From assembly GCA_028708195.1 (NCBI GenBank), contig JAQVZK010000051.1, positions 1 to 10,667 of the forward strand: a stretch of 10,667 nt of DNA, in the 5' to 3' direction. Positions 1 through 6,458 of the stretch are shown one piece after another; within the stretch, counting starts at the first letter, position 1; each line of letters opens with the position of its first letter. The notes under the pieces were generated by a model. The model made no database searches. It was not told the DNA's origin and was given only the letters and a program-made list of their open reading frames with translations. The position numbers were made by a program, and so were the translations under genes. This DNA comes from Desulfovibrio sp. (GTDB lineage Bacteria > Desulfobacterota > Desulfovibrionia > Desulfovibrionales > Desulfovibrionaceae).

Positions 1-1
1 G

Positions 2-205
2 CAAAACCGGCTGGAGAACACCATCTCCAACCTTACCACTCAGTCCGAAAACCTGCAGGCGGCCGAATCCCGCATTTCAGACGTGGACGTAGCCACGGAA
101 ATGACGGCATTCGTGCGCAACCAGATCCTCACCCAGTCTGCTGTGGCCATGCTTTCGCAGGCTAACAGCATGCCTCAGATGGCGCTTTCGCTCATCTCCA
201 GGTAG
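2..205 (+). CDS. fliC: Flagellin, C-terminal fragment (5' end outside window)
   Basis: The reading frame that is open from base 2 encodes the last 67 residues of a flagellin, the subunit of the flagellar filament exported through the flagellar type III apparatus. The fragment is the C-terminal D1/D0 helix: it reads ...AAESRISDVDVATEM followed by FVRNQILTQSAVAMLSQAN and ends MALSLISR, matching the classic pattern SRI.D.D.A.E......QIL.Q...AML.QAN..P...L.L. This amphipathic helix packs in the core of the filament and is also needed for export and chaperone binding. The stop at 203-205 is followed 79 bases later by a strong terminator, so this is the end of its transcript. Motile bacteria of this type often carry several flagellin copies; which paralogue this is cannot be told from the tail alone. 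Confidence 0.93.
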   Translation, partial: QNRLENTISNLTTQSENLQAAESRISDVDVATEMTAFVRNQILTQSAVAMLSQANSMPQMALSLISR

Positions 206-283
206 GGCTGGAGAACCAGGTGGTGGAGGGCGCTTGCCCTTGATAGCCTTGTGGCAGGGGAGTGCTGCACGGCAATAAAAATT

Positions 284-320
284 AAAACTGCCGGTCTGTC
301 ATTGACAGACCGGCAGTTTT
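284..320. terminator. Bidirectional intrinsic terminator between flagellin and the hydrolase gene
   Basis: A perfect 17-bp inverted repeat (284-300 with 304-320) with a 3-base loop has a GC-rich core, ACTGCCGGTCTGTC, flanked by AAAA and TTTT. The plus strand continues with a further T run (322-326) and the minus strand continues into T-rich sequence, so it can end both the plus-strand flagellin transcript and the minus-strand transcript coming from 1068. The two genes are convergent, as expected for a shared terminator. Confidence 0.9.
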
Positions 321-381
321 GTTTTTGCGGCTGGCGCAAGCCAACCGTACTTTCTGACCAGCCGTACAGTTTTTGGCCTGC

Positions 382-1068
382 TCAAGCAGTAAAGGGGCGC
401 GTCTGGCCAGGGGCCATGACGGTGCAGGCGCAGGGGAGCGTAAGCTTGGCAAGCTCTGCCTCAAAAGTTTTTGTGTCCTGCGCCAACACGGGGAAAGTTC
501 CCCAGTGCATGGGCACCACTGCTTTGCACTTGAGCAGTTTACAGGCCAGGGCGGCCTGCGCCGCGTCCATAGTAAAAACGCCGCCAATGGGCAGCAGAGC
601 CACGTCAATGGAGTAGAGCTGCCCCCACAAGGCCATGTCGCCAAAAACGCAGGTGTCGCCCGAATGGTAGACGGTGAGGCCGTCAGGCATGCGCACGATG
701 TAGCCCGCCGGGCAGCCCGAGTCGCTGGTGTGGAAGGCCTGGGTCATAGTGACGCTGACCCCCTTGTGCGTAACGGTGCCGCCCATGTTGAAGCCAATAC
801 CGTTGAGTATCTGGTTGTCGGGCAGCCCAGCAGCGGCATTTTGTGCCGTGCCGACAATGGCCCCCAGCATGGCCCCGGTTTTGTGGCATATGCTCACGGC
901 TTCACCCACATGGTCGCCGTGGTCGTGGGTCAGAAGAACAATATCGGCGTGGCCCACAGTGTCTGCTGTAAAGCCGTACTGGGGCGCCAGAAAAGGATCA
1001 ATGACAACATGGGTGTCATGGCAGCTGATTTTGAAAGCCGAGTGCCCAAACCATGTGATACTGCTCAT
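382..1068 (-). CDS. Metal-dependent hydrolase of the metallo-beta-lactamase fold (UPF0173 type)
   Basis: This 228-residue protein belongs to the small YtkL/UPF0173 branch of metallo-beta-lactamase-fold hydrolases, cytoplasmic proteins of unsettled substrate. The metal-binding set is intact: ITWFGHSAF at the N-terminus (residues 4-12), LLTHDHGDH (45-53, ligands H48, H50, D52, H53), AFHTSDSG (H113), VYHSGDT (H135, D138) and PMHWGTFP (H188). The length equals the family norm. The ATG at 1066-1068 is preceded by AGAGGAG eight bases upstream, a strong ribosome-binding site that fixes the start. There is no signal peptide or membrane segment. It lies downstream of the ubiX-type gene on the same strand, but 319 bases containing a repeat separate them, so co-transcription is doubtful. 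It converges with flagellin on the terminator at 284-320. The fold and metal site are firm; the physiological substrate is not known. Confidence 0.9.
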   Translation of the reverse strand: MSSITWFGHSAFKISCHDTHVVIDPFLAPQYGFTADTVGHADIVLLTHDHGDHVGEAVSICHKTGAMLGAIVGTAQNAAAGLPDNQILNGIGFNMGGTVTHKGVSVTMTQAFHTSDSGCPAGYIVRMPDGLTVYHSGDTCVFGDMALWGQLYSIDVALLPIGGVFTMDAAQAALACKLLKCKAVVPMHWGTFPVLAQDTKTFEAELAKLTLPCACTVMAPGQTRPFTA

Positions 1069-1091
1069 ATGTGTCTCCTCTGAAATACTTT

Positions 1092-1190
1092 GGGGGAGGA
1101 CTTTTTTGTATCTTGGAGTGTTTTGTGGGGGAGGGACTCTTTTGTAAAAGGGGCCTTCCCCCCCACGCCCCCCCCCTAAAACTTTTATTT
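1092..1190 (-). repeat. G-rich palindromic intergenic repeat, copy A
   Basis: This element shares its two ends with the one at 8066-8134 in opposite orientation. The left end reads GGGGGAGGACTTTTTTG, then TTGGAGTGTTTTGTGGGGGAG. The right end is CCCCCTAAAACTTTTATT. The core (1120-1182) can fold because GTTTT-GGGGG faces CCCCC-TAAAAC. Copy A carries about 30 extra bases in the core, including GACTCTTTTGTAAAAGGGGCC, compared with copy B. Read on the minus strand it follows the ubiX-type gene and precedes the hydrolase gene. I associate such G-rich palindromes with intergenic regions of Desulfovibrio genomes; that family link is from memory and not verified here. Confidence 0.65.
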
Positions 1191-1387
1191 ATACTTCAAT
1201 CTGCTGCAAAGAGTTCCCTGACTAACGCCGGGTTTTTATGAGCAAAGCCTCTTAAGTCTGCCACTGCCGCACCTTTGATCCGCGCTAGAGAATTTTTATT
1301 TGAAATGCCAGCTCAATACGGTACCTGACTGGAAAAAATGGCTTTTTGACGCAGTCAGTTGGACAAAGAATTATTTTGAGACAGCCT
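1191..1387. other. Non-coding spacer between ubiX-type gene and repeat A
   Basis: No convincing gene, RNA or strong terminator is visible in these 197 bases. The T- and A-rich patches (1234-1237, 1291-1300, 1336-1347) and a weak CTGACT/AGTCAG inverted repeat (1325-1330 with 1355-1360, long loop) are the only structure. The minus strand holds a TATAAA at about 1188-1193 that could be a -10 box for the hydrolase gene, but no good -35 partner is present. Confidence 0.4.
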
Positions 1388-2047
1388 TCAGCCGGTCCAG
1401 CGGCCCAGGGTATGCGGCAGCGCCACCTGATCGAATATCCGGCCGCACATATGCAAGAGCATGTCTTCCAGTGTTTGCGGATTGAGATAAAAACCGGGCG
1501 AAAATGGCATGATGACGGCCCCGGCCTCGCGCAACGCAAGCATGTTGCGCAGATGAATGGCCGAGAGTGGGCTTTCACGCGTGACCAGCACCAGAGGCAA
1601 CCGTTCCTTGAGGGCTACATCCGCAGACCGGTGCACAAGGTTGCGCGTGGCCCCCGAGGCTATGGCCCCCAAGGTGCCCATAGAACAGGGCACCAAAATC
1701 ATGGCCGCAGGCGCAGCCCCTCGCCGCCACCACGAGCCACTGGACGGCCCGGCCCCAAGGTTGGCCGCATCATAAACACGGCTGGCGTGCGTCGTCAGCA
1801 GTTCTGGCCCGGCCCCGCATTCTGTTTGCAACACCGCGTGCGCCCCCTGTGAGACAACACAGTGAACCCGCACCAAGGGCATGGCCGACAGGCAGCGCAA
1901 CAGGCAGACCGCGAGCGGCATGCCGCTCGCACCGCTGACGCCCACCAGGATGTCGCGCACAGCGGGGTCAGAAGCCGGGGTTTGCTCTGTAGAGGCCTGT
2001 GGGGCCAAGGGTGATGGAGTCGCGGGTGGGGGCGTTGTGTCTGACAT
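1388..2047 (-). CDS. ubiX: UbiX/Pad1-type flavin prenyltransferase
   Basis: This 219-residue flavoprotein is of the UbiX family, which joins dimethylallyl phosphate to reduced FMN to make the prenylated flavin cofactor of UbiD-type decarboxylases. The phosphate-binding GVSGASG loop is at residues 36-42, the glycine-rich PCSMGTLGAIASG stretch at 120-132, the conserved RLPLVLVTRESPLS at 149-162, and PFSPGFY, the counterpart of the usual P..PAFY, at 181-187. The open frame extends upstream to 2155, but the ATG at 2045-2047 has AGGGAG just upstream and family-like length follows, so it is preferred. The first 30 residues are proline-, threonine- and alanine-rich and precede the Rossmann-like core; such a leader is not part of the family core. 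No ubiD partner is present in the window, so the cofactor must serve an enzyme encoded elsewhere. Confidence 0.93.
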   Translation of the reverse strand: MSDTTPPPATPSPLAPQASTEQTPASDPAVRDILVGVSGASGMPLAVCLLRCLSAMPLVRVHCVVSQGAHAVLQTECGAGPELLTTHASRVYDAANLGAGPSSGSWWRRGAAPAAMILVPCSMGTLGAIASGATRNLVHRSADVALKERLPLVLVTRESPLSAIHLRNMLALREAGAVIMPFSPGFYLNPQTLEDMLLHMCGRIFDQVALPHTLGRWTG

Positions 2048-2197
2048 TATTCTTCTCCCTGTCGGCCCAACTGATGAAACTCGCCGGGCTGCCTTGGGTA
2101 TGCATACCTGACAAAAAAGCGCCATGCAAATAAAGGGCGGCAACTGAGATCTCATGCCCCGTGGCAGATATGCCCGCCCCAGTCAGGCAGGTACGCC

Positions 2198-2279
2198 GGG
2201 CAACAAAGCTCCTGCGTCGGGCGGTAAAGCTCCTGCGGCGGGGAACAATCCTGTGGCCGGGAGGCAAGGCTCTCGCGCC
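2198..2279 (+). repeat. Four imperfect tandem repeats of about 21 bp
   Basis: Units at 2198-2218, 2219-2239, 2240-2258 and 2259-2279 each begin GGG and end in a GC-rich triplet such as GTC, GGC or GCC. Units 1 and 2 share AAAGCTCCTGCG; unit 3 is 19 bp and more diverged, and unit 4 has AAGGCTCTCGCG. The array sits between the divergent ubiX-type gene and the tRNA-Arg promoter, ending 10 bases before the -35 box. An open frame runs through it, but this is a by-product of the 21-bp period. Confidence 0.6.
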
Positions 2280-2289
2280 GGGCGCGCCC

Positions 2290-2318
2290 TTGACAGCAGA
2301 GACGAGTCGGCATATCAA
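2290..2318 (+). promoter_or_regulatory. Sigma-70-type promoter of the tRNA-Arg gene
   Basis: A perfect -35 hexamer TTGACA (2290-2295) is separated by 17 bases from TATCAA (2313-2318), a fair -10. Transcription would start near 2325, about six bases before the mature tRNA 5' end, which fits a single-tRNA transcript. Confidence 0.6.
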
Positions 2319-2330
2319 GACAAATCTTGT

Positions 2331-2407
2331 GCGCCCGTAGCTCAGTCGTATAGAGCGTTGGCCTCCGGAGCCAAAGGCCGTGCGTTCGAATCGCGCCGGG
2401 CGCACCA
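2331..2407 (+). tRNA. tRNA-Arg (anticodon CCG)
   Basis: A complete cloverleaf folds here: the acceptor stem GCGCCCG pairs with CGGGCGC, the D arm is GCTC...GAGC, and the anticodon stem TTGGC/GCCAA encloses the loop CTCCGGA with anticodon CCG at 2365-2367, reading the arginine codon CGG. The T arm contains GTTCGAATC. The discriminator A and the 3' CCA (2405-2407) are encoded in the DNA. It has its own promoter and terminator and is a single-gene unit. Confidence 0.97.
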
Positions 2408-2417
2408 TAATGAATTC

Positions 2418-2452
2418 AAGCGGTTAGTTGTAAAAAGCTGACCGCTTTTTTT
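2418..2452 (+). terminator. Intrinsic terminator of the tRNA-Arg gene
   Basis: The arms AAGCGGTTAG (2418-2427) and CTGACCGCTT (2438-2447) form a 10-bp stem with one G-T pair and a 10-base loop, followed by a run of seven T (2446-2452). It lies 11 bases after the tRNA CCA end. Confidence 0.85.
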
Positions 2453-2463
2453 GTGGTTTTTGT

Positions 2464-2487
2464 GGCTCTACACCAAAGACGGGGGCA
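2464..2487 (+). repeat. Left copy of a perfect 24-bp inverted repeat
   Basis: The sequence begins GGCTCTACACC and ends AAAGACGGGGGCA. It is the exact reverse complement of 8900-8923. It lies 12 bases beyond the T run of the tRNA-Arg terminator and 170 bases before the Bro-N-type gene. Outside the 24 bp the two copies diverge, apart from a shared GCGT three bases further in. Starting with GG at the outer end resembles insertion-sequence ends such as those of the ISL3 family, but no transposase gene is present. Confidence 0.8.
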
Positions 2488-2657
2488 AGGCGTGAGGTGT
2501 GGCAATCCCGGTCAGCTTTGGCTAGGATTAGGAGCACAGCGCTCCAACTGGTTTTTATGACTATTTGGTTGGCGCACAGGCCCACTGACCGAAGCTGAAT
2601 AGATAGGCTGGTTTGAGTCTGGCGATGTTTTGGGGCGTGGATTGATGTGAGGAACAA

Positions 2658-3476
2658 ATGACCAAAGAAGAAATCGCAGCTTTTGAAAGATGGCATGTTC
2701 GCCGCCAGTTCGATGAAGAGACCGAGACCTGGTATTTTTCGGTGGTGGATATTGTTGCGGCGTTGACGGAGCAGCAAGATTTTCAAACATCTCGCAAATA
2801 CTGGAACAAGCTTAAAGAACGGCTAAAAAAGGAAGGAAGCGAACTGGTGACAAAATGTCACCGGTTGAAGCTAACTGCCGAGGATGGTAAGAAAAGGCTT
2901 ACCGACGTTGCCGACGTTGAAACCCTTCTCCGCCTTATCCAGTCAGTCCCAAGCCCAAAAGCCGAGCCTATCAAGCTCTGGCTGGCCCGCATCGGGTATG
3001 AGCGCATCAAGGAAACGGAAGACCCTGAGGCAGGGATTGCCCGCGCCCGTTCTGTTTGGAAAAAGCAAGGGCGCTTTGATGACTGGATTAACCAACGCAT
3101 GCTGAGTGTTCGTGTCCGTAACTCCCTCACTGACTTTTGGGACGAACACGGGATAAAAGAGGGCGTAGAGTTCGCCCGCCTCACTGGCATCACCCACAAG
3201 GAATGGACTGGGCTTTCTGTACGCCAGCACAAAGAATTAAAAGGGTTGAAATCACAAAACCTGCGCGACCATATGAGTGATGCGGAGCTTGTTCTGACAA
3301 TGTTGGCGGAAATTTCCACAAAGCAGATTGCCGAGAATATGGACGCAACCGGCTTTGACAAAAATGCCGAGGCGGCCAAAGAGGGCGGCGGGGTCGCCAA
3401 GAAAGCCCGTGAAGAATTGGAAAGCAAATCTGGGAAGTCCGCGCTGTCTGGAAGCAATTTTTTGCCGAAGAAGTAA
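2658..3476 (+). CDS. Bro-N domain protein with DinD-like C-terminal domain
   Basis: This 272-residue protein combines an N-terminal Bro-N domain (about residues 14-113; FSVVDIVAALTEQ and LTDVADVETLLRLIQSVPSP are typical) with a C-terminal half resembling E. coli DinD and its chromosomal relatives (about 150-268; TGITHKEWTGLSVRQHKELK, LRDHMSDAELVLTMLAEIST, GFDKNAEAAKEGG). Bro-N domains bind DNA and are known from phage antirepressors and baculovirus BRO proteins; DinD is SOS-induced and modulates RecA filaments. The exact role here is unknown. GAGG five bases before the ATG supports the start. It is the first gene after tRNA-Arg and the left 24-bp repeat, a position typical of acquired genes, and has no phage genes beside it. 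It looks intact and transcribed alone; I see no LexA box of known type upstream. Confidence 0.88.
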   Translation: MTKEEIAAFERWHVRRQFDEETETWYFSVVDIVAALTEQQDFQTSRKYWNKLKERLKKEGSELVTKCHRLKLTAEDGKKRLTDVADVETLLRLIQSVPSPKAEPIKLWLARIGYERIKETEDPEAGIARARSVWKKQGRFDDWINQRMLSVRVRNSLTDFWDEHGIKEGVEFARLTGITHKEWTGLSVRQHKELKGLKSQNLRDHMSDAELVLTMLAEISTKQIAENMDATGFDKNAEAAKEGGGVAKKAREELESKSGKSALSGSNFLPKK

Positions 3477-3835
3477 GTAGTGGCGCCTACAGCCTCTTAG
3501 CCCCTGCCCTTCAACGTCCTGATGCGGGTGCTGAGCTCGGTTCCGGTCAATTGAGCATGGTCTTTGCCAAACTCCCTGTAGCTCAGGGTCGCTGCCGATT
3601 GTCCTTTTTCTGAGCGATTTTTTGACCAGCCCGACCTGCTTTGACGATGCGGGTTTTGAGCCTCCACCATTGAGCATGGCCCTGTCTTGCGGTCTGTCCT
3701 GTGGCTCTTGAGAGTGTGCACCCGCGCATGATATACATCATATAATTCATTGTAGTTCTGTTGGGCCATGCTTTGGTGTGGGCCTTTTAAAAATGACAAC
3801 TGATATTGACAAGCGTATATTACATACTAAATTAA
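3477..3835. other. Region without a firm gene; weak minus-strand ORF 3497-3769
   Basis: The only open frame of note runs on the minus strand from ATG 3769 (or TTG 3799) to 3497. It would give a basic, hydrophilic 90-residue protein starting MAQQNYNELYDVYHARVH. I do not recognise it. A minus-strand promoter-like pair, TTGTCA then TAAAAG with 17 bases between (about 3785-3813), stands upstream, but there is no ribosome-binding site before the ATG. Two copies of ATTGAGCATGG lie at about 3550 and 3670. It may be a real small gene, a decayed remnant that came with the Bro-N gene, or non-coding. Confidence 0.3.
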
Positions 3836-3924
3836 TAAGGCTTCGTTGGCCCCTGATGACGCTCTTCGAGTGACAACAGGAGAAGCAGCCCGCCGGGATT
3901 AGCCCGAGCGGGCTTTTCTTTATT
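3836..3924 (+). ncRNA. Candidate short non-coding RNA (promoter, structured body, terminator)
   Basis: TTGACA (3806-3811) and TAAATT (3828-3833), 16 bases apart, would start a transcript near 3840. An intrinsic terminator follows at 3887-3924, giving an RNA of roughly 80 bases with no start codon and ribosome-site pair. Its body can fold: CCTG (3851-3854) pairs with CAGG (3877-3880), and CGCTC pairs with GAGTG around a three-base loop, with an internal loop between the two stems. I do not recognise it as 6S, SRP or tmRNA. It could instead be a leader or an element relic; evidence is structural only. Confidence 0.3.
3887..3924 (+). terminator. Intrinsic terminator after the candidate RNA
   Basis: AGCCCGC (3887-3893) and GCGGGCT (3908-3914) form a 7-bp GC-rich stem with a 14-base loop, followed by TTTTCTTTATT. 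The plus-strand orientation fits a short transcript from the promoter at 3806-3833, or read-through from the Bro-N gene 410 bases upstream. Confidence 0.65.
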
Positions 3925-4317
3925 GGTGAAAGCGGGTTGCCTTTACAGGGGGCATGCCTGAAGGGCGTGCCAAGGGTTATACGTTGCTTTCTGCAGTAAA
4001 CCTGTGCTGGTAGGCTTTGTGCTGCAACTCTGACCCGGTTCAGAACGATGGGCCATCAACATGGTTGGCAGTGGCTTATCAACAATGGATACCATATGGG
4101 TAGTGTAATAATAGTAGCTGTTTTGTGTAGTTGAAATAAGGCCTATAGCTTGCAAAATTTTCTCCGATATGTTGTTAAGAAAGCCCCTGTAAATCAGAAA
4201 TATCGACGGCGTTTGTTGACGTCGCCTTACTCCCGTGCAACCTGCAAACACTGCAGTAGCGTATATTAACTCAAAAAAGAGCCGATTTTTTTCAACTCTT
4301 AGCCAAGCAGCATCACT
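3925..4317. other. Upstream region of the chemoreceptor gene
   Basis: These 393 bases are AT-richer than the flanking genes and hold no credible gene. Shortly before the chemoreceptor start, GCCGATTT (4281-4288) matches the -10 core of flagellar sigma-28 promoters. Eleven bases upstream, TATATTAA (4262-4269) is only a poor match to the -35 element. An 11-base string, AGCGTATATTA, occurs both at 3812-3822 and at 4258-4268. A small CGACG/CGTCG inverted repeat lies near 4204-4222. A flagellar-type promoter is plausible but weakly supported. Confidence 0.35.
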
Positions 4318-6081
4318 ATGAATTCATTCTCGTTACGTGGAAAATTTATTCTGACAATTACCATTGGGGCTGCGGCCCTTGCCATCATGTTCGGCTTTTC
4401 TCTCGACTCGGTATCCACCTTGAGCCGTTCCTTTTCGCAAATGCGAGACGTGGACGTGGTGGGCAAAATTACCAGTCTTGAAATCGCCAAGGACATTAAC
4501 TATGTAAGCCGTCTTACCCGCGACGCCATGCTGGGTGGTGACCTGGAAAAAGACATCAAGCAGCAGAGCGAAATTGCTGCCCGCAGTGAAAAGCGTTTTC
4601 AGCAGCTTGCCACAATGCCATTCAGCAGTCAGGAAAAAAAGATCATCTCCGAGGCCCAAAAAGCCGCCATCAGCTTTATAGCCAACGGACGGGACGTGCT
4701 TTTGCCGCTCAAGGGCGTTCCGGTTGGAGAGCGCCACAAAAGCTACAGTGACTATGCCAAGGTGGCCACCCCGTACGCTATGGCGTACCGCGAACAGGGC
4801 GGCCAGTTCGACAAGGCCATGAATGCCCGTTTTGACGAGGGCTTGCGGGTCATGCAAAAGCAGATCGAGCAAAGCCGCACCAATATGTGGATAGTGCTGG
4901 CGGTTTCTATGCTGGCTATCTACGGCGTGGGTTTTCTCTCCACCAGTCGCGACCTCAACGTCATGCGCCAGTGCGAAGTCTTTGCCCGCCAATTGGGTTC
5001 TGACAATCTGGACGCCAGGCTGGATACCAGCAAAAAATCATCCCTCACGCCTCTGGTGCAGGCCCTGAACGCCACGGCAGACAATCTTGCCGGATTTAGG
5101 GCTGAAACACTCAAGGCCACAGCCGAGGCCCAGAAAGAGCGTGATGAGGCGCAAGAGTTTATGAAGCAGGCCCAAGAAGCCAAGGAAAACGCCGAAAAGG
5201 CCAAGGCCGAGGGCATGCTTTACGCCGCAAACCAGCTTGAGGCTGTTGTGCAGGCTCTCAACCTTGCCTCTGACAATCTTTCTACGCTTATTCATAGCGC
5301 TGACAGAGGTTCCATACAGCAGGCTGACCGCGTGCGCGAAACGGCGTCTGCTATGGAGCAGATGAACGCCTCCATGCTGGAGGTGGCGCAAAGCTCGTCC
5401 CACGCGGCCGATACCGCCGACCATGCCAGAAGCAAGGCCCAGGAAGGTTCTTCATCTGTTACGGATCTGCTCGACAACATCCGCCAGGTGCAGCAACAGG
5501 CCGAAGAAATGAAAGAAGGCATGACCGGGCTTGGCGTGCAGGCCGAGGCCATCGGCAAGGTGCTGAATGTCATTGCCGACATTGCCGACCAGACAAACCT
5601 GCTGGCCCTCAACGCTGCCATTGAGGCGGCCCGCGCGGGCGACGCCGGGCGCGGCTTTGCCGTGGTGGCCGACGAGGTGCGCAAACTGGCTGAAAAAACC
5701 ATGATGGCCACCCGCGAAGTAGGGGAGGCCATTGGCGGCATTCAGTCAGGCACCAAGCACACGATTGACGTTGTGACCCGCACGGTATCGCGCATTCAGG
5801 GCGCGGGCGATCTGGCCGACCAGTCTGGCGCGGCCCTGGCCGAGATTGTGTCAATGGTAGATATGACTACCGACCAGGTGCGTGCCATTGCCGCCGCTTC
5901 GGAAGAACAGTCCACCGCCAGCGGAGAAATCAACCGCAGCCTGGACGAAGTGGACAGGATTTCGGGAGAAAACGCCGACTATATGCATCGGTCTTCCGAG
6001 GCCATTTCTGAGCTTTCTCGCCAAGCCAATGTGCTGCAGGGGCTTATCAGCGAAATGAAGCAGGGCGGTGGCGAATCTTAG
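4318..6081 (+). CDS. Methyl-accepting chemotaxis protein (transmembrane chemoreceptor)
   Basis: This 587-residue chemoreceptor senses signals outside the inner membrane and controls CheA kinase through CheW. Transmembrane segment 1 is at about residues 9-29 and segment 2 at about 189-209. They enclose a mainly helical periplasmic domain of some 160 residues, resembling four-helix-bundle sensors. A HAMP-like linker (about 210-262) leads into a long coiled coil. The highly conserved hairpin tip, [20 protein letters not shown] continuing to [20 protein letters not shown], spans 417-457. A glutamate- and alanine-rich adaptation region lies on both sides. The C-terminus ends GGGES and lacks the aromatic pentapeptide that tethers CheR. 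The ATG at 4318 has no strong ribosome-binding site, but later starts would lose segment 1. The ligand cannot be inferred. The gene appears to be a single unit, as scattered receptor genes in such genomes often are. Confidence 0.96.
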   Translation: MNSFSLRGKFILTITIGAAALAIMFGFSLDSVSTLSRSFSQMRDVDVVGKITSLEIAKDINYVSRLTRDAMLGGDLEKDIKQQSEIAARSEKRFQQLATMPFSSQEKKIISEAQKAAISFIANGRDVLLPLKGVPVGERHKSYSDYAKVATPYAMAYREQGGQFDKAMNARFDEGLRVMQKQIEQSRTNMWIVLAVSMLAIYGVGFLSTSRDLNVMRQCEVFARQLGSDNLDARLDTSKKSSLTPLVQALNATADNLAGFRAETLKATAEAQKERDEAQEFMKQAQEAKENAEKAKAEGMLYAANQLEAVVQALNLASDNLSTLIHSADRGSIQQADRVRETASAMEQMNASMLEVAQSSSHAADTADHARSKAQEGSSSVTDLLDNIRQVQQQAEEMKEGMTGLGVQAEAIGKVLNVIADIADQTNLLALNAAIEAARAGDAGRGFAVVADEVRKLAEKTMMATREVGEAIGGIQSGTKHTIDVVTRTVSRIQGAGDLADQSGAALAEIVSMVDMTTDQVRAIAAASEEQSTASGEINRSLDEVDRISGENADYMHRSSEAISELSRQANVLQGLISEMKQGGGES

Positions 6082-6113
6082 AGCAGATTAACTTTGAAAA
6101 AGTTAATCTGCTC
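6081..6113. repeat. Perfect 15-bp hairpin at the chemoreceptor stop codon
   Basis: The arms GAGCAGATTAACTTT (6081-6095) and its complement (6099-6113) enclose the loop GAA. The first arm starts on the last base of the stop codon TAG. No T run follows on either strand, so it is not a standard intrinsic terminator. It may protect the mRNA 3' end or be a dispersed palindrome. Confidence 0.8.
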
Positions 6114-6165
6114 CGGGGCAGAGTGCCATTAAGGTCGCGCAGTCCAAAAAATTACGACACTAATA

Positions 6166-6214
6166 AACGAGCAGAGCAGGTTGCCATTGAACACAGTGAC
6201 CTGCTCTGCTCGTT
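6166..6214. repeat. 16-bp inverted repeat with structured loop
   Basis: The arms AACGAGCAGAGCAGGT (6166-6181) and 6199-6214 are perfectly complementary. Within the 17-base loop, CATTG can pair with CAGTG around AACA, giving a long hairpin with a three-base bulge. The minus strand continues TTTATT after the stem, a weak terminator signature; the plus strand has none. Confidence 0.75.
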
Positions 6215-6227
6215 GGCATGCCCCGCC

Positions 6228-6256
6228 GGGCAGGGCACCATGCGCAGTGCCTGCCC
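6228..6256. repeat. GC-rich hairpin upstream of dgt
   Basis: GGGCAGGGCAC (6228-6238 region) pairs with GTGCCTGCCC (6247-6256) with one bulged G and an eight-base loop. No T run follows. It is the third successive hairpin after the chemoreceptor gene. Confidence 0.5.
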
Positions 6257-6458
6257 CTACCCAGGCTGCCGCGTGGATTCTGACGGCCTTGTGCGCGAGG
6301 CAGCCCTATGTGGCTTTTGCCGCCGGGGTTGACGAAAGCAGATATAAACCCCACTTTGCCCAGTGACCGCAAGCCTCGCATATATTTGCTCTCGGCGGGA
6401 TGTACAGGGGGCGAACCGCGAAGCGGAGGCCGTTATTTTACAGATGGAAGGAGAATGT
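6257..6458 (+). other. Leader region of the dgt gene
   Basis: The open frame of dgt extends upstream into this stretch from a GTG at 6363, but the good ribosome-binding site is at 6446-6453, so this is taken as untranslated. TATATT (6380-6385) could be a -10 box; TTGCCC 19 bases upstream is a poor -35. Nothing else is recognisable. Confidence 0.35.

Noticed and set aside
373..1083. Plus-strand open frame of 236 codons over the hydrolase gene
   Set aside because: It lies antisense to a protein with all metallo-beta-lactamase motifs and a strong ribosome-binding site; the plus-strand translation shows no family features.
2154..2441. Plus-strand open frame running through the tandem repeats
   Set aside because: It overlaps the whole tRNA-Arg gene and its promoter, and its repetitive residues reflect the 21-bp period.
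3853..3876. Kink-turn in the candidate small RNA, suggested by TGATGA and GTGACA on opposite strands
   Set aside because: The strands cannot form the required three-base bulge plus tandem G-A pairs while keeping both stems.
3477..4317. Search for a second copy of the tRNA-Arg 3' end (attachment site)
   Set aside because: No stretch resembling the T arm and acceptor end of tRNA-Arg was found downstream of the Bro-N gene, so a tRNA-integrated island is not shown.
6123..6332. 69-codon frame with several cysteines between the chemoreceptor gene and dgt
   Set aside because: It starts at a GTG without a ribosome-binding site and spans two strong hairpins; no recognisable domain.
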